Shown in pieces: positions 7,755 to 16,090 of a stretch of DNA of 51,378 nucleotides. The position numbers were made by a program, and so were the translations under genes. The notes under the pieces are model-generated. The model was given only the letters and a program-made list of their open reading frames with translations, did no database searches and was not told the DNA's origin. Every line of letters begins with the position of its first letter. Positions within the stretch are counted from its first letter, which is position 1. Source of the stretch: Paracoccaceae bacterium (GTDB taxonomy: Bacteria > Pseudomonadota > Alphaproteobacteria > Rhodobacterales > Rhodobacteraceae); assembly GCA_947504705.1 (NCBI GenBank), contig CANNIA010000025.1, positions 1-51,378 of the forward strand, written 5' to 3'.

Positions 7755-8744
7755 ATGCGCCCCGGACCAAGAAACTTGATCACCGATGTCGCTGGCCTTC
7801 GGGTGGGCAATGCCGATGACGCGCGCCTGCGCTCAGGCGTCACCGTGCTGACCGCCGACCGGCCCTTTGTGGCTTCGGTTCATGTGATGGGCGGCGCGCC
7901 GGGGACACGGGAAACCGATCTCCTCGCTCCCGACACGCTGGTGCAAGAGGTGGACGCGATCTTCCTTTCGGGCGGTTCGGCCTTCGGCCTTGATGCCGGC
8001 ACCGGTGTCATGGCGGGCCTGCGCGCCATGGGTCGCGGCTACGCCGTCGGCCCCGCCCGCGTGCCCATCGTGCCGGGGGCCATTGTCTTTGACCTGCTGA
8101 ACGGCGGCCAGAAGGATTGGACTGACAGCCCTTATCCCGCTCTTGGCCGCGCGGCCCTTGAAACCGCGAGTACCGATTTCCTCTTGGGAACCGTCGGCGC
8201 TGGTTTCGGTGCCCTCACCGGCAGTCTGAAAGGCGGGCTAGGTTCCGCCTCCTGCATCCTCCCCTCGGGCATCATTGTAAGCGCATTGGTCGTGGTCAAC
8301 GCGCTGGGTCAGGCGACCGTGGGTGACGCCCCCCATTTCTGGGCCGCCCCATGGGAGGAAGGCTCCGAGTTCGGCGGCCTCGGCCCCGCCCCGCGCACCC
8401 CGCATGACGCCCCCTTGCCCCGCAAGCGGATGGGCGAAGCCACCACCATCGCCATCGTCGCCACCGACGCCACCTTGACCAAAACGCAGGCCCATCGCAT
8501 GGCCGTGGCCGCGCATGACGGCATGGCCCGGGCTTTGGCGCCATCGCATACACCGCTGGACGGCGACCTTGTGTTCAGCGTCGCCACCGGGGAAAAGCCC
8601 ATGGCCGACCCCCTGACCGACACGTTCCTGATCGGCCACGCCGCCGCCACCTGCCTTGCCCGCGCCATCGCAAGGGCGGTCTATCTGGCGCGATCAGAGC
8701 CGGGTGACCTGCAACACAGTTGGCAGTCCCGCTTCGGGCGCTGA
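7755..8744 (+). CDS. P1 (S58/DmpA-like) family peptidase
   Basis: 329 residues, the right length for the P1 family of self-cleaving N-terminal-nucleophile hydrolases (DmpA aminopeptidase, NylC nylon hydrolase). Visible are the N-terminal NLITDVAGLRVGNADD, the glycine-rich LSGGSAFGLDAGTGVM (about residues 74-89) and the maturation site region EATTIAIVATDA. Family precedent puts the nucleophile at the first Thr, T230, exposed by cleavage after A229; most relatives have Asn there, so the alanine is slightly unusual. The start has AAGGA before ATG. The substrate (small peptides, cyclic amides) is unknown. Divergent from the SDR gene, 79 nt apart. Confidence 0.88.
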   Translation: MRPGPRNLITDVAGLRVGNADDARLRSGVTVLTADRPFVASVHVMGGAPGTRETDLLAPDTLVQEVDAIFLSGGSAFGLDAGTGVMAGLRAMGRGYAVGPARVPIVPGAIVFDLLNGGQKDWTDSPYPALGRAALETASTDFLLGTVGAGFGALTGSLKGGLGSASCILPSGIIVSALVVVNALGQATVGDAPHFWAAPWEEGSEFGGLGPAPRTPHDAPLPRKRMGEATTIAIVATDATLTKTQAHRMAVAAHDGMARALAPSHTPLDGDLVFSVATGEKPMADPLTDTFLIGHAAATCLARAIARAVYLARSEPGDLQHSWQSRFGR

Positions 8745-8802
8745 CCCGGCCAAGGAAGGCCCGCCAGACCCAGACAATTCGACTAAAACTGTGCTTCCTC
8801 TT

Positions 8803-8824
8803 GGCGCAAATACTCACTTGCGCC
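8803..8824. terminator. Hairpin between P1 peptidase and moaE
   Basis: Perfect 7-bp stem GGCGCAA / TTGCGCC around the 8-nt loop ATACTCAC. It lies between two convergent genes, as expected for a bidirectional terminator, but there is no U-tract on either side. Confidence 0.4.
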
Positions 8825-8906
8825 GCTGGCTAGAGGGTAAACGCCCGGTAAATGCGCACGGCCAAGTGCTTGAAATCAAAGGACAGGGCAAACCGGCCCT
8901 GCGTGG

Positions 8907-9350
8907 TCACTCCCACCGCTTCAGCGCATCCTCGTCGGCTTCCTTTGCCGCGACCCACGCATCTCCCCCGGCCCGGATTTCCCGCTTCCAGAACGGTGCC
9001 CTGGACTTCAGATAGTCCATCAGAAACTCCGCCGCCGCGAAAGCATCCATCCGATGCAGGGCCGCCGTGGCGACCATCATGATCGCCTCCCCCGGCTTCA
9101 AGGCCCCATGCCGGTGGATCACCAAGGCATCCTTCAGCGACCACCGGTCCACCGCCTGCCCGACGATCCCGAGGATCGCCTTTTCGGTCATGCCGGGGTA
9201 ATGCTCGATCTCCATCCCGGACAGGTCGCCGCCCTCATCCCGGACCAGCCCGGCAAAGCTGACCACCGCCCCGGCCCCCCGGACCCCGGACGTGAACGCC
9301 GTAACCTCAGCCCCGACATCAAAGGGCGCGGACTGGACCGCGACCCGCAT
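8907..9350 (-). CDS. moaE: Molybdopterin synthase catalytic (large) subunit
   Basis: 147 residues. MoaE inserts two dithiolene sulfurs, carried by the MoaD thiocarboxylate, into cyclic pyranopterin monophosphate. Family blocks seen: GAVVSFAGLVRDEG, MEIEHYPGMTEK, ALVIHRHGALKPGE, MMVATAALHRMDAFAAAEFLMDYLKSRAPFWKRE, the last with the active-site lysines. It follows moaD by a single base on the minus strand. The molybdenum cofactor it helps make is needed by the formate dehydrogenase at 17803-20679, though no sequence signal links their regulation. Confidence 0.96.
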   Translation of the reverse strand: MRVAVQSAPFDVGAEVTAFTSGVRGAGAVVSFAGLVRDEGGDLSGMEIEHYPGMTEKAILGIVGQAVDRWSLKDALVIHRHGALKPGEAIMMVATAALHRMDAFAAAEFLMDYLKSRAPFWKREIRAGGDAWVAAKEADEDALKRWE

Positions 9351-9351
9351 C

Positions 9352-9600
9352 TCAGCCTCCCGTCATCGGCGGAAAGAACGCAACCTCGCGGACCCCGGCA
9401 AGGGGGGCATCGAAGGACGAGAGCTCCTGATCCAAGGCCACTTTCAGGGCCGAGATATCGGCGAAAGCGGCGGCATAGCGGGGCTCCCGGGCGCGGAGTT
9501 CATCGACCAGATCGGCAACCGTGGTGGCCCCGGTTTCCAGCTTTTCACGCGGCAGCCCGATCCGTTCCCGGACCCAGGCAAAATAGAGGACCTCGATCAT
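9352..9600 (-). CDS. moaD: Molybdopterin synthase sulfur-carrier subunit
   Basis: 82 residues, beta-grasp ubiquitin-like protein ending in the required GG (FFPPMTGG), whose C-terminal glycine is adenylated and thiocarboxylated by MoeB-type enzymes. The start MIEVLYFAWVRE is ATG 9600-9598, overlapping the pgsA stop by 4 bp (ATGA); a longer open frame upstream lies inside pgsA and is not used. Its operon position between pgsA and moaE is the usual Rhodobacterales arrangement. Confidence 0.95.
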   Translation of the reverse strand: MIEVLYFAWVRERIGLPREKLETGATTVADLVDELRAREPRYAAAFADISALKVALDQELSSFDAPLAGVREVAFFPPMTGG

Positions 9601-10262
9601 TGGTCGTCCCGAAGGTAGGGCAGTGACTTGGCGAAATACTCCCAGCCGGTGACCGCCGTAAGCAGGGCTGCAAGCCACAAAAGCCAGATCCCGGCAAGGT
9701 TCGCATACGAGGCGCAGTCCCCCTTGCCGCAGGCCCGGATCGGATCGGCAAGTCCGGCAGATACCGCGTCGGCATATTGTTCAGGTGTCATCCCCTGCAT
9801 GGCCACGCCGTTGAGATATTCCAACCCGGTGCCCAGAAACAGGGTCGCGATTGCCAGCATCTGCAGAGTGGTCTTCCACTTGGCCAGCTTGGTGACCTTC
9901 AAAAGCCCGGTCTTCGCCCCAAGATACTCCCTGAGCCCCCCCACGAAAACTTCGCGGAACACGATCACCGTCGCAGGCAGGATCAGCCAAGGATTCATCC
10001 CGTTGTAGCCAGTGATGACCATCAGCGCGATCAGGACCATGGCCTTGTCGGCGATCGGGTCCAGCATGGCTCCGAATTTAGATTCCTGCTTCCAGAGCCG
10101 GGCGAGGTAGCCGTCGAACCAGTCCGTCACGGCCGCACCGACGAATAGGGTCAGGGCGAACCAGTCAGCCCAGGGGCGATGGAAGTACAGGAACATGATC
10201 GCGACCCCGGGGGCGGCGAGGAGGCGGAGGAAGGTCAGGGTGTTGGGGATCGTCCATTTCAT
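9597..10262 (-). CDS. pgsA: CDP-diacylglycerol--glycerol-3-phosphate 3-phosphatidyltransferase
   Basis: 221 residues of integral membrane protein. The CDP-alcohol phosphotransferase motif DGx2ARx8Gx3Dx3D is complete: D50, G51, A54, R55, G64, D68, D72 (DWFDGYLARLWKQE...LDPIADK). The enzyme makes phosphatidylglycerol phosphate, precursor of PG and cardiolipin. Several hydrophobic helices are evident, including the C-terminal IWLLWLAALLTAVTGW. Start NTLTFLRLLAAPGV is typical for the family. It is followed with a 4-bp overlap by moaD; upstream a 394-nt gap separates it from uvrC. Confidence 0.95.
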   Translation of the reverse strand: MKWTIPNTLTFLRLLAAPGVAIMFLYFHRPWADWFALTLFVGAAVTDWFDGYLARLWKQESKFGAMLDPIADKAMVLIALMVITGYNGMNPWLILPATVIVFREVFVGGLREYLGAKTGLLKVTKLAKWKTTLQMLAIATLFLGTGLEYLNGVAMQGMTPEQYADAVSAGLADPIRACGKGDCASYANLAGIWLLWLAALLTAVTGWEYFAKSLPYLRDDQ

Positions 10263-10656
10263 GAGGGAATTGGTAGACGATGGGGGAAGGCGGGGGAAGG
10301 GGATTCATTGCAAAGGGGCCACTCATTGCGCCATTGCGGACGCGCTTCGCTGCAAGTGCAAGGAGCGACTGGAGGGACGGGAGGAGCGGTGTGCCGAAGA
10401 TGCGTTCGCGGCGTTAGATCGAGCGGTTGGGACGTTCTGGGCCGTCTTTTTTTGTCTTCCATTTGTCTTCCGTCCGTCTTCCACGACGCACGACGCAGGA
10501 ATGCGTTAACCCAGTGGCGCGAATCGGGGTTGGCAGGGTTTGAAAGTGAGCGCCTGCGGCGCGAGGGGCTTTTGTCTCGCCTCTGGCCTGTCGGCCAACC
10601 GGCTCGGGTCAAGGGCGCGCCGCGCGGGGATATTTGGAGAAGAGAAAGCCGAGGAG
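10263..10656. other. 394-nt gap between uvrC and pgsA; short tandem repeat only
   Basis: No credible gene on either strand. It contains an 11-bp tandem array at 10451-10483 (units TTTGTCTTCCA, TTTGTCTTCCG, TCCGTCTTCCA). Near its uvrC-proximal end is the stretch GGGGATATTTGGAGAAGAG, resembling short intergenic sequences that I recall as common in Rhodobacterales. A promoter for pgsA-moaDE would be expected here, but I cannot point to one. Confidence 0.6.
10451..10483. repeat. 11-bp tandem repeat, three units
   Basis: Three head-to-tail 11-mers each containing GTCTTCC (at 10454, 10465, 10476), exactly one helical turn apart. Function unknown; may be a protein-binding array or simple sequence drift. 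Confidence 0.7.
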
Positions 10657-12513
10657 TCAGGCTTTGGCCGAGAAGAAATCGGCGATGGTTTTGGCCGTGG
10701 CATCGGAAATTCCGCTTACGGCTTGGAGGTCTGCCAGTCCGGCGCGGGCCACGGCCTTGGCGCTGCCGAAGTGTTGCAGGAGGGCGCGTTTCCTTGTGGC
10801 ACCGATGCCGGGGATGTCGTCGAGGGGGGTCAGGCTGACAGCCTTGGCCCGCTTTGCCCGATGGGCGCCGATGGCCCAGCGGTGGGCCTCATCCCGCAGG
10901 CGCTGGATGAAGTAGAGGACGGGGTCGTTGCGTTGCAGAGCGAAGGGACGGGTGCCGGGGCGGTGGAATTCCTCCTTGCCCGCATCGCGGTCGATGCCTT
11001 TGGCGACGCCGATCATGGCGATGTCATCCACACCGAGTTCGGACATGATCCCGGCCACAGCCGACACTTGCCCCGCTCCGCCGTCGATCAGCAGAAGGTC
11101 GGGCCACATGTCCGACTTCCGCTCGGGGTCTTCCTTCAGCAGGCGTTCAAACCGGCGGGTCAGGACTTCCTTCATCATGCCGAAGTCGTCGGAATTCGCT
11201 CCGGCCTCGGACTTGATGTTGTACTTGCGGTATTGCGATTTCAGGAAGCCTTCCGCCCCGGCCACGATCATGCCACCCACGGCATTGGTGCCTTGAATAT
11301 GCGAGTTGTCGTAGACCTCGATCCTTTGCGGTGAGGCGTCAAGGTCGAAGGCTTCGGCGAGGCCGGTCAGCAGTTTGTTCTGCGTGGTCGATTCCGCCAT
11401 CCGTCGGGCGAGGCTTTCGCGGGCGTTCCTTGCAGCGTTTTCCAGCAGTTCGGCCTTTTCGCCGCGCTGGGGAATGGCGAGTTCCACCTTGCGACCGGCG
11501 CGGATGGCCAAGGCTTCGGCCACGAGGTCGGGGTTTTCGACGGGATGCGAAAGCAGGATCAGCCGGGGCGGGTCCTTGTCGTCGTAGAACTGGGTGAGGA
11601 AGGCCTCCATGATTTCGGGCTCTTCCGCGCCTGCGCCGGTCTTGGGGTAGAAGTCGCGGTTGCCCCAGGACTGGTTGGCGCGGATGAAAAAGACCTGAAC
11701 GCAGGCTTGGCCGTGGTCTAGGTGCAGCGCGACCACATCCGCCTCGGCCACGTTTGCTGGGTTGATGCCTTGGGTTTGCTGGACCTGGGTCAGCGCTTTG
11801 ATCCGGTCGCGCAGGGCGGCGGCGCGCTCGAATTCCATCGCCTCGGAGGCTTGGGCCATGGCCCTCGCCAGATCGGCCTGAACCGAGGTGGTCTTGCCTT
11901 CCAGAAAGCGCGTGGCGTCGGCGACGAGGGTCGCATAGCCCTGCTGGCTGATCTTTTCGACGCAAGGGGCCGAGCAGCGTTTGATCTGGTATTGCAGGCA
12001 GGGGCGGGTGCGGGACTCAAACATGCTGTCCGAGCAGTTGCGGAGGAGGAACACCTTCTGCAGTTGGTTCAGGGTGCGGTTGACAGCGCCTGCCGATGCG
12101 AAGGGGCCGAAATAGGCACCCTTTTCGGACTTCTTGCCGCGGTGCTTCTTGATCTGCGGGAACGGGTGTTCGGCGGAAATAAGGATGTTGGGGAAGCTTT
12201 TATCGTCGCGCAGCAGCACGTTGTAGCGCGGCTTCAGCTGCTTGATCAGGTTCTGTTCAAGCAGCAGCGCCTCAAGTTCCGTGCGCGTGGTCAGGAACAT
12301 CATCGAGGCGGTCTCATGGATCATCCGGGCGATGCGGCCGGAATGGCCCGATGGGCGGGCGTAGTTCGACACGCGCGCCTTCAGGTTCCGCGCTTTGCCC
12401 ACATAAAGCACTTCGGAGGTCGCATTCAGCATCCGGTAGACGCCGGGCGAGCCGTCGAGCGTGCGAAGGTAATCCTGGATCACCTCATGTCCGGTGCGGG
12501 GTTTTTCGGTCAT
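10657..12513 (-). CDS. uvrC: Excinuclease ABC subunit C
   Basis: 618 residues. UvrC makes the 3' and 5' incisions in nucleotide excision repair with UvrAB. Domains in order: GIY-YIG nuclease at residues ~20-100 (GSPGVYRML...[15 protein letters not shown]), a cysteine-rich stretch [16 protein letters not shown], the UVR motif near residues 205-240 ([21 protein letters not shown]), the RNase H-like nuclease core with [20 protein letters not shown] and LLIDGGAGQ, and C-terminal helix-hairpin-helix repeats ([39 protein letters not shown]). Full length. No alphaproteobacterial SOS box (GAAC-N7-GAAC) was seen just upstream; an AT-rich island lies there instead. Confidence 0.97.
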   Translation of the reverse strand: MTEKPRTGHEVIQDYLRTLDGSPGVYRMLNATSEVLYVGKARNLKARVSNYARPSGHSGRIARMIHETASMMFLTTRTELEALLLEQNLIKQLKPRYNVLLRDDKSFPNILISAEHPFPQIKKHRGKKSEKGAYFGPFASAGAVNRTLNQLQKVFLLRNCSDSMFESRTRPCLQYQIKRCSAPCVEKISQQGYATLVADATRFLEGKTTSVQADLARAMAQASEAMEFERAAALRDRIKALTQVQQTQGINPANVAEADVVALHLDHGQACVQVFFIRANQSWGNRDFYPKTGAGAEEPEIMEAFLTQFYDDKDPPRLILLSHPVENPDLVAEALAIRAGRKVELAIPQRGEKAELLENAARNARESLARRMAESTTQNKLLTGLAEAFDLDASPQRIEVYDNSHIQGTNAVGGMIVAGAEGFLKSQYRKYNIKSEAGANSDDFGMMKEVLTRRFERLLKEDPERKSDMWPDLLLIDGGAGQVSAVAGIMSELGVDDIAMIGVAKGIDRDAGKEEFHRPGTRPFALQRNDPVLYFIQRLRDEAHRWAIGAHRAKRAKAVSLTPLDDIPGIGATRKRALLQHFGSAKAVARAGLADLQAVSGISDATAKTIADFFSAKA

Positions 12514-12824
12514 GGCCTTCGGTCTGTCGATTCTATCTTAGGGGCAGCACGGAAGCGGGGGGTCTGGCAAGAGGAATCCTGTCCACGGTTTCTGGGGATA
12601 ACTCTGCGGAGAAGATTTCGGGAGTGTGTAATTTCCCTTGTTTTCTGACGGTTTCGTAAAGATGCCTATTTTTTAGGCATATATCTAACCCATTGATATA
12701 TAATGAAAGAATTTCATCCACATCGCAAATCCCTGATTTCTATGGTGAATTGTGACGGAGGTGTGACAGACACAGCGGCCGACCAGAGAAAGTGGACAAC
12801 TACAGGTGCAGTAACGCCCGAACC
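12514..12824. other. AT-rich 311-nt region upstream of uvrC with palindromes and DnaA-box-like motifs
   Basis: About 12600-12730 is much richer in A+T than its surroundings. It holds two palindromes: ATGCCTA-TTTTT-TAGGCAT (12662-12680) and ATGAAA-GAA-TTTCAT (12703-12717). One-mismatch versions of the DnaA box occur at 12593-12601 (TGGGGATAA) and 12714-12722 (TCATCCACA). It presumably includes the uvrC promoter. A 62-codon minus-strand frame across it (12533-12721) has no recognisable protein features and I do not call it. Confidence 0.5.
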
Positions 12825-13598
12825 CTATTCAGTGCCAAGGATATCTGGCGTTTTCCAGGCCAGCCGCTGGCCGCCGTCGACCGCGATGAACTGGCCCGTA
12901 ACCCCCGGACTGTCGAGGAAAAAACCCAAGGCGGCGGTGATGTCTTGGGGGTTCGCACCCCGGCCAAGCACGGTCGCGGCACGCTGGCGGCGGAAGTGTT
13001 CGGGGCTTTGGCGGGTGCCGATCAGGGTCGGCCCGGGACCGATGGCATTGACGCGGATATGGGGGGCAAGGCCTTGGGCTGCGGTCTGGGTCAGCGCCCA
13101 AAGGCCCATCTTGGCGATGGTATAGGTCGAAAACTCGGGCGTCAGCTTCTGGATGCGCTGGTCGATCATGTTGACGATCAGGCCTTGGGCGAGGGGCTCT
13201 CCGGCCTCGTCGGTCGTGGCGGGGGGGCACTGGCGGGCGAAGGCTTGGGTCAGGACGTAGGGCGCGCGAAGGTTCGATTCGATGTGGCGGTCCCAGCTTT
13301 GGCGGGTAGCGGTGTCGATCCGATCGTATTCGAAGATCGAGGCGTTGTTGACCAGGACGGTCAGCGGACCAAGCGCGGCGGTGGCGGCGGGGATCAGGGC
13401 CTGAACCTGCGCCTCATCAAGCAGGTCGGCGTGGAAGGTCTGGGCGCGTCGGCCCAGGGCGCGGATTTCGGCGGCGGCGGTTTCGGCTTCGTCTTGGGAG
13501 CTGGCGTAGTGGATCGCGACGTCATGCCCCCGCTTGGCAAGGTACAGAGCCATCTCGCGGCCAAGGCGTTTGCCGGCGCCGGTGACCAGCGCCGTCAC
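12825..13598 (-). CDS. FolM/PTR1-like pteridine reductase (SDR)
   Basis: 257 residues from a GTG start at 13598-13596 that overlaps the stop of the upstream small gene (GTGA), so it is translationally coupled. The N-terminal cofactor motif is TGAGKRLG (residues 6-13), the TGxxxRxG form typical of PTR1/FolM pteridine reductases. The catalytic set is D146 (in VNMIDQR, Asp where most SDRs have Ser, as in PTR1), Y159 and K163 (YTIAK). NNAS is at 84-87. FolM reduces dihydromonapterin/dihydrofolate with NADPH; substrate assignment here is by motif only. An upstream extension of the open frame lies over the small gene and is not used. Confidence 0.85.
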   Translation of the reverse strand: MTALVTGAGKRLGREMALYLAKRGHDVAIHYASSQDEAETAAAEIRALGRRAQTFHADLLDEAQVQALIPAATAALGPLTVLVNNASIFEYDRIDTATRQSWDRHIESNLRAPYVLTQAFARQCPPATTDEAGEPLAQGLIVNMIDQRIQKLTPEFSTYTIAKMGLWALTQTAAQGLAPHIRVNAIGPGPTLIGTRQSPEHFRRQRAATVLGRGANPQDITAALGFFLDSPGVTGQFIAVDGGQRLAWKTPDILGTE

Positions 13599-13780
13599 GC
13601 GCGCTTGCCTTTGCAGTCGCAGGGTTTGCTGCCGATCTGCGGGCGGCCGCAGCGTTTGCATTTCGCGCCGGGCTTTGGCGGCTGCATGATACGCGGCAGG
13701 GCGGAGGGGAAGAACGCCCGGCCGATCAGGGCGATCAGCACCATGAAGCATAGGAAAATGATAATTATCTTGACCGGCAT
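13595..13780 (-). CDS. Small membrane protein with C-terminal zinc-knuckle-like cysteines
   Basis: 61 residues: MPVKIIIIFLCFMVLIALIGRAF is a single hydrophobic segment, followed by a basic tail with CKRCGRPQIGSKPCDCKGKRA, four cysteines in a CxxC...CxC pattern that could hold one zinc. It sits between the S49 peptidase gene (whose stop is immediately upstream) and the FolM-like reductase (GTGA overlap), so all three probably form one transcript. No known function; the context does not settle one. The tight packing and the patterned cysteines argue it is a real gene. Confidence 0.75.
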   Translation of the reverse strand: MPVKIIIIFLCFMVLIALIGRAFFPSALPRIMQPPKPGAKCKRCGRPQIGSKPCDCKGKRA

Positions 13781-14572
13781 CTAAAGCCCATACCGCGCCC
13801 AGATCGCGCGGTCCTCGATTGCACCCAGGGTCTCATCGACCAGCGAAAGGCCAAAGCGCTGCAAGAGGCTGCGCTTGCGGCCCAGCGGCAGAAGCCTGAC
13901 CTTGGCACCGTAAAGCGCTTTCAGCTTGGGCACCATATGGGCGATGCCATCGGCGAGGCCCAAAGCGATCGCCTGTTCGCCCACCCAGATATCGGCGTTG
14001 AAGAGGTCGGCGGTTTCGTCCAGCCGTTTGCCCCGGCTTGCCTTGACCTGCGCGATGAAGGCCTGATGGATCGGGGTTTGCAGCGCCTTCAGCCGATCAA
14101 CATCCTCGGGCTTCTGCGGCAGGAAGGGGTCGGCGAAGCTTTTCGACTTGCCCGCCGTCACCACCCGCCGTTCAACCCCTTGGCGGGCCATCAGCTCGGG
14201 GAAGCCGAAGCTGGCAAAGATCACCCCGATGGAGCCCACGATCGAACTTGCATCCACCCAGATGTCATCCGCCGCCGTCGCCAGCCAATAGCCGCCGGAG
14301 GCCGCGACATCCTCGACAAAGGCATGGACCGGGACTTTCTTCTCCTCGGCCAGCCGCCGAATGCGCGCCGCGATCAGCGACGACTGAACCGCCGACCCGC
14401 CGGGGGAGTTGATCAGCAAAGCCACCGCCGCAGGCTTCATCCTGAAGGCCTTGTCGATCAGCGGGGCGAGGGTTTCGTCATTCAGCCCTCGGCTGCCCGC
14501 GTCAATGACGCCGGAAAGCCGGATCACCGGGACATAGGCGGGCTTTGGCAGGAAGGGGATGAAACGGCGCAT
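13781..14572 (-). CDS. S49 family (SppA-like) serine peptidase, short form
   Basis: 263 residues starting MRRFIPFLPKPAYVPVIRLSGVID. The catalytic serine is in EDVAASGGYWLATAADDIW and the matching lysine is probably in the VTAGKSKSFADPF block, as in the Ser-Lys dyad of signal-peptide peptidase A. The GSIGVIFASF and ALGLADGI motifs are also present. It is a single-domain form, like bacterial SohB/short SppA, and has no obvious N-terminal transmembrane helix, so it may be soluble or peripherally bound. The upstream ATG at 14755 would run into the divergent LysR gene and is rejected. Head of the operon with the 61-residue protein and the FolM-like reductase. Confidence 0.9.
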   Translation of the reverse strand: MRRFIPFLPKPAYVPVIRLSGVIDAGSRGLNDETLAPLIDKAFRMKPAAVALLINSPGGSAVQSSLIAARIRRLAEEKKVPVHAFVEDVAASGGYWLATAADDIWVDASSIVGSIGVIFASFGFPELMARQGVERRVVTAGKSKSFADPFLPQKPEDVDRLKALQTPIHQAFIAQVKASRGKRLDETADLFNADIWVGEQAIALGLADGIAHMVPKLKALYGAKVRLLPLGRKRSLLQRFGLSLVDETLGAIEDRAIWARYGL

Positions 14573-14651
14573 GGGAGAGAGGTAAGGCTTTGGGGCCTTG
14601 CGGGCAAGGGTAGGGCTTGCGGGTGGCGGCAGGGCGCGGCAGGGTTTGCGA

Positions 14652-15530
14652 ATGATCGACAAGCTGGAAATGTTCATCGCCTTGGCCAAGGAACGGCATT
14701 TCGGCCGCGCGGCGGAGGTGTGCGGGGTGACCCAGCCGTCGCTGTCGTCAGCCATCCGGCAGCTTGAGGACCAGCTTGGCGTCCAGTTGGTGTTTCGCGG
14801 CAGCCGGTTTCAGGGCCTGACGCCCGAAGGTCAGCGGGTCCTTGACCGCGCGCTCGGCATTGTCGGCGATGTGCGCGCCTTGAAGGATGAAATGCGGGTC
14901 GTCCGAACCGGGTTGTCGGGAAACCTGCGGCTTGGGGTCATTCCGACGGCCTTGCCGATGGTGGCCGACCTGACCGGCCCCTTTACCCAAAAGCATCCCA
15001 ATGTCCGCGTCTCGATCCTGTCGCGCACGAGTGTTGAAATCCTGACCGGGATCGAAGCTTTGGATCTTGAGGCCGGGATCACCTATCTGGACAACGAACC
15101 CCTGGGCCGAGTGTCGCAGGTCCCGCTTTACACCGAATTCTACCGGTTGCTGATCGCGCCGGGGTCAGAACTGGCCGGGCGGCGGCAGGTCAGTTGGGGG
15201 GAATTGGCGACGATGCCTTTGTGCCTTCTGACCTCGGACATGCAGAACCGGCGGATCGTGAACCAGCACTTGGGCGAGGCGGGGGTGGCGGCGACGCCGA
15301 TGATCGAGTCGAACTCGACCGTCGCGCTGGTCGCCCATGTGCTGACCGGGCGTTGGGCGTCGGTCGTACCGAAACGGCTGGCCGATATGTTCGTGATGGA
15401 CGGGCGGCTGTTGTCGATCCCGATTGTCGAACCCGAGGCGGAACATACCGTCGGCCTGATCGCCGCCCGCCGCGATCCGCAGACGCCGGTCTTGCAAGCC
15501 CTGGTGGATGAGGCGGTTCGGCTGTTTTGA
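14652..15530 (+). CDS. LysR-type regulator next to the formate dehydrogenase operon
   Basis: 292 residues. Winged HTH at residues ~1-60 (MIDKLEMFIALAKERHFGRAAEVCGVTQPSLSSAIRQLEDQLGVQLVFR), then a periplasmic-binding-like effector domain beginning near LSGNLRLGVIPTALP. It reads in the same direction as fdsG and ends 89 nt before it. Such genes beside fds operons (FdsR in Cupriavidus) control formate dehydrogenase, so the same role is inferred. Candidate operator half-sites lie at 15545-15583. An earlier start at 14598 would add 18 residues that are not part of the HTH and is not used. Confidence 0.9.
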   Translation: MIDKLEMFIALAKERHFGRAAEVCGVTQPSLSSAIRQLEDQLGVQLVFRGSRFQGLTPEGQRVLDRALGIVGDVRALKDEMRVVRTGLSGNLRLGVIPTALPMVADLTGPFTQKHPNVRVSILSRTSVEILTGIEALDLEAGITYLDNEPLGRVSQVPLYTEFYRLLIAPGSELAGRRQVSWGELATMPLCLLTSDMQNRRIVNQHLGEAGVAATPMIESNSTVALVAHVLTGRWASVVPKRLADMFVMDGRLLSIPIVEPEAEHTVGLIAARRDPQTPVLQALVDEAVRLF

Positions 15531-15540
15531 TAGCTTACAT

Positions 15541-15590
15541 CTATCGTTTGACGGTATATCGATATTGAACAGGCTATCAAACGGCGTATA
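15541..15590. promoter_or_regulatory. Candidate LysR operator/promoter of the fds operon
   Basis: The 89-nt gap before fdsG is AT-richer than its neighbours. It contains an inverted repeat CGTTTGA (15545-15551) / TCAAACG (15577-15583) flanking a perfect palindrome ATATCGATAT (15556-15565). This spacing of dyads is compatible with recognition and activation sites of a LysR regulator. No clear -35/-10 pair was assigned. Confidence 0.5.
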
Positions 15591-15619
15591 CCAAGGCATG
15601 CCAGCCAGAGGTTGCCCGC

Positions 15620-16090
15620 ATGCTTGATTCTGACGCCCAAACTGACCGGATTGCCGAGATCCTTGATGCCCACCTTGGGCTTGAGGGGCCACTGCTCCCG
15701 ATCCTCCATGCCATTCAGCACGCGTTCGGCTATGTGCCCGACAGCGCGATCCCTCAAATCGCGGCGGCGCTGACGATTTCCAAGGCCGAAGTGCATGGGG
15801 TGATCAGCTTCTACCACGACTTCCGCGACAAGCCTGCCGGGCGGCATGTGATCAAGATTTGCCGGGCCGAGGCCTGTCAGGCCGCCTTCGGCAATTCGGT
15901 CGCGGATCGGGCCAAGCAGAAGCTGGGCATTGATTGGCACGAGACGACCCCCGATGGCGCGGTCACGCTGGAGCCGGTGTTCTGCCTTGGCCTCTGCGCC
16001 TGCGGTCCGGCCGCGATGATCGACGGCAAGCTGGTGGGCATGCTGACGCCGAAGTCGGTCGAAAAGCTGATCGACGAGGTGGTGAAATGA
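15620..16090 (+). CDS. fdsG: NAD-dependent formate dehydrogenase gamma subunit (NuoE-like)
   Basis: 156 residues. A thioredoxin-like [2Fe-2S] protein homologous to NuoE: HAFGYVPDSAIPQIAAAL, VHGVISFYHDFR and the cysteines of CRAEACQ and CLGLCACGPA are all in place. In R. capsulatus FdsG passes electrons with FdsB toward NAD. First gene of the fds operon; its TGA overlaps the fdsB ATG (16087) by 4 bp. Confidence 0.96.
   Translation: MLDSDAQTDRIAEILDAHLGLEGPLLPILHAIQHAFGYVPDSAIPQIAAALTISKAEVHGVISFYHDFRDKPAGRHVIKICRAEACQAAFGNSVADRAKQKLGIDWHETTPDGAVTLEPVFCLGLCACGPAAMIDGKLVGMLTPKSVEKLIDEVVK

Noticed and set aside
12533-12721. 62-codon minus-strand frame in the AT-rich region upstream of uvrC
   Set aside because: No domain and no good ribosome site; AT-rich sequence with palindromes is better read as regulatory. 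Kept only as a note.
12580-12730. Chromosomal oriC
   Set aside because: Only two imperfect DnaA-box-like words and no oriC-associated genes nearby; not enough for a call.
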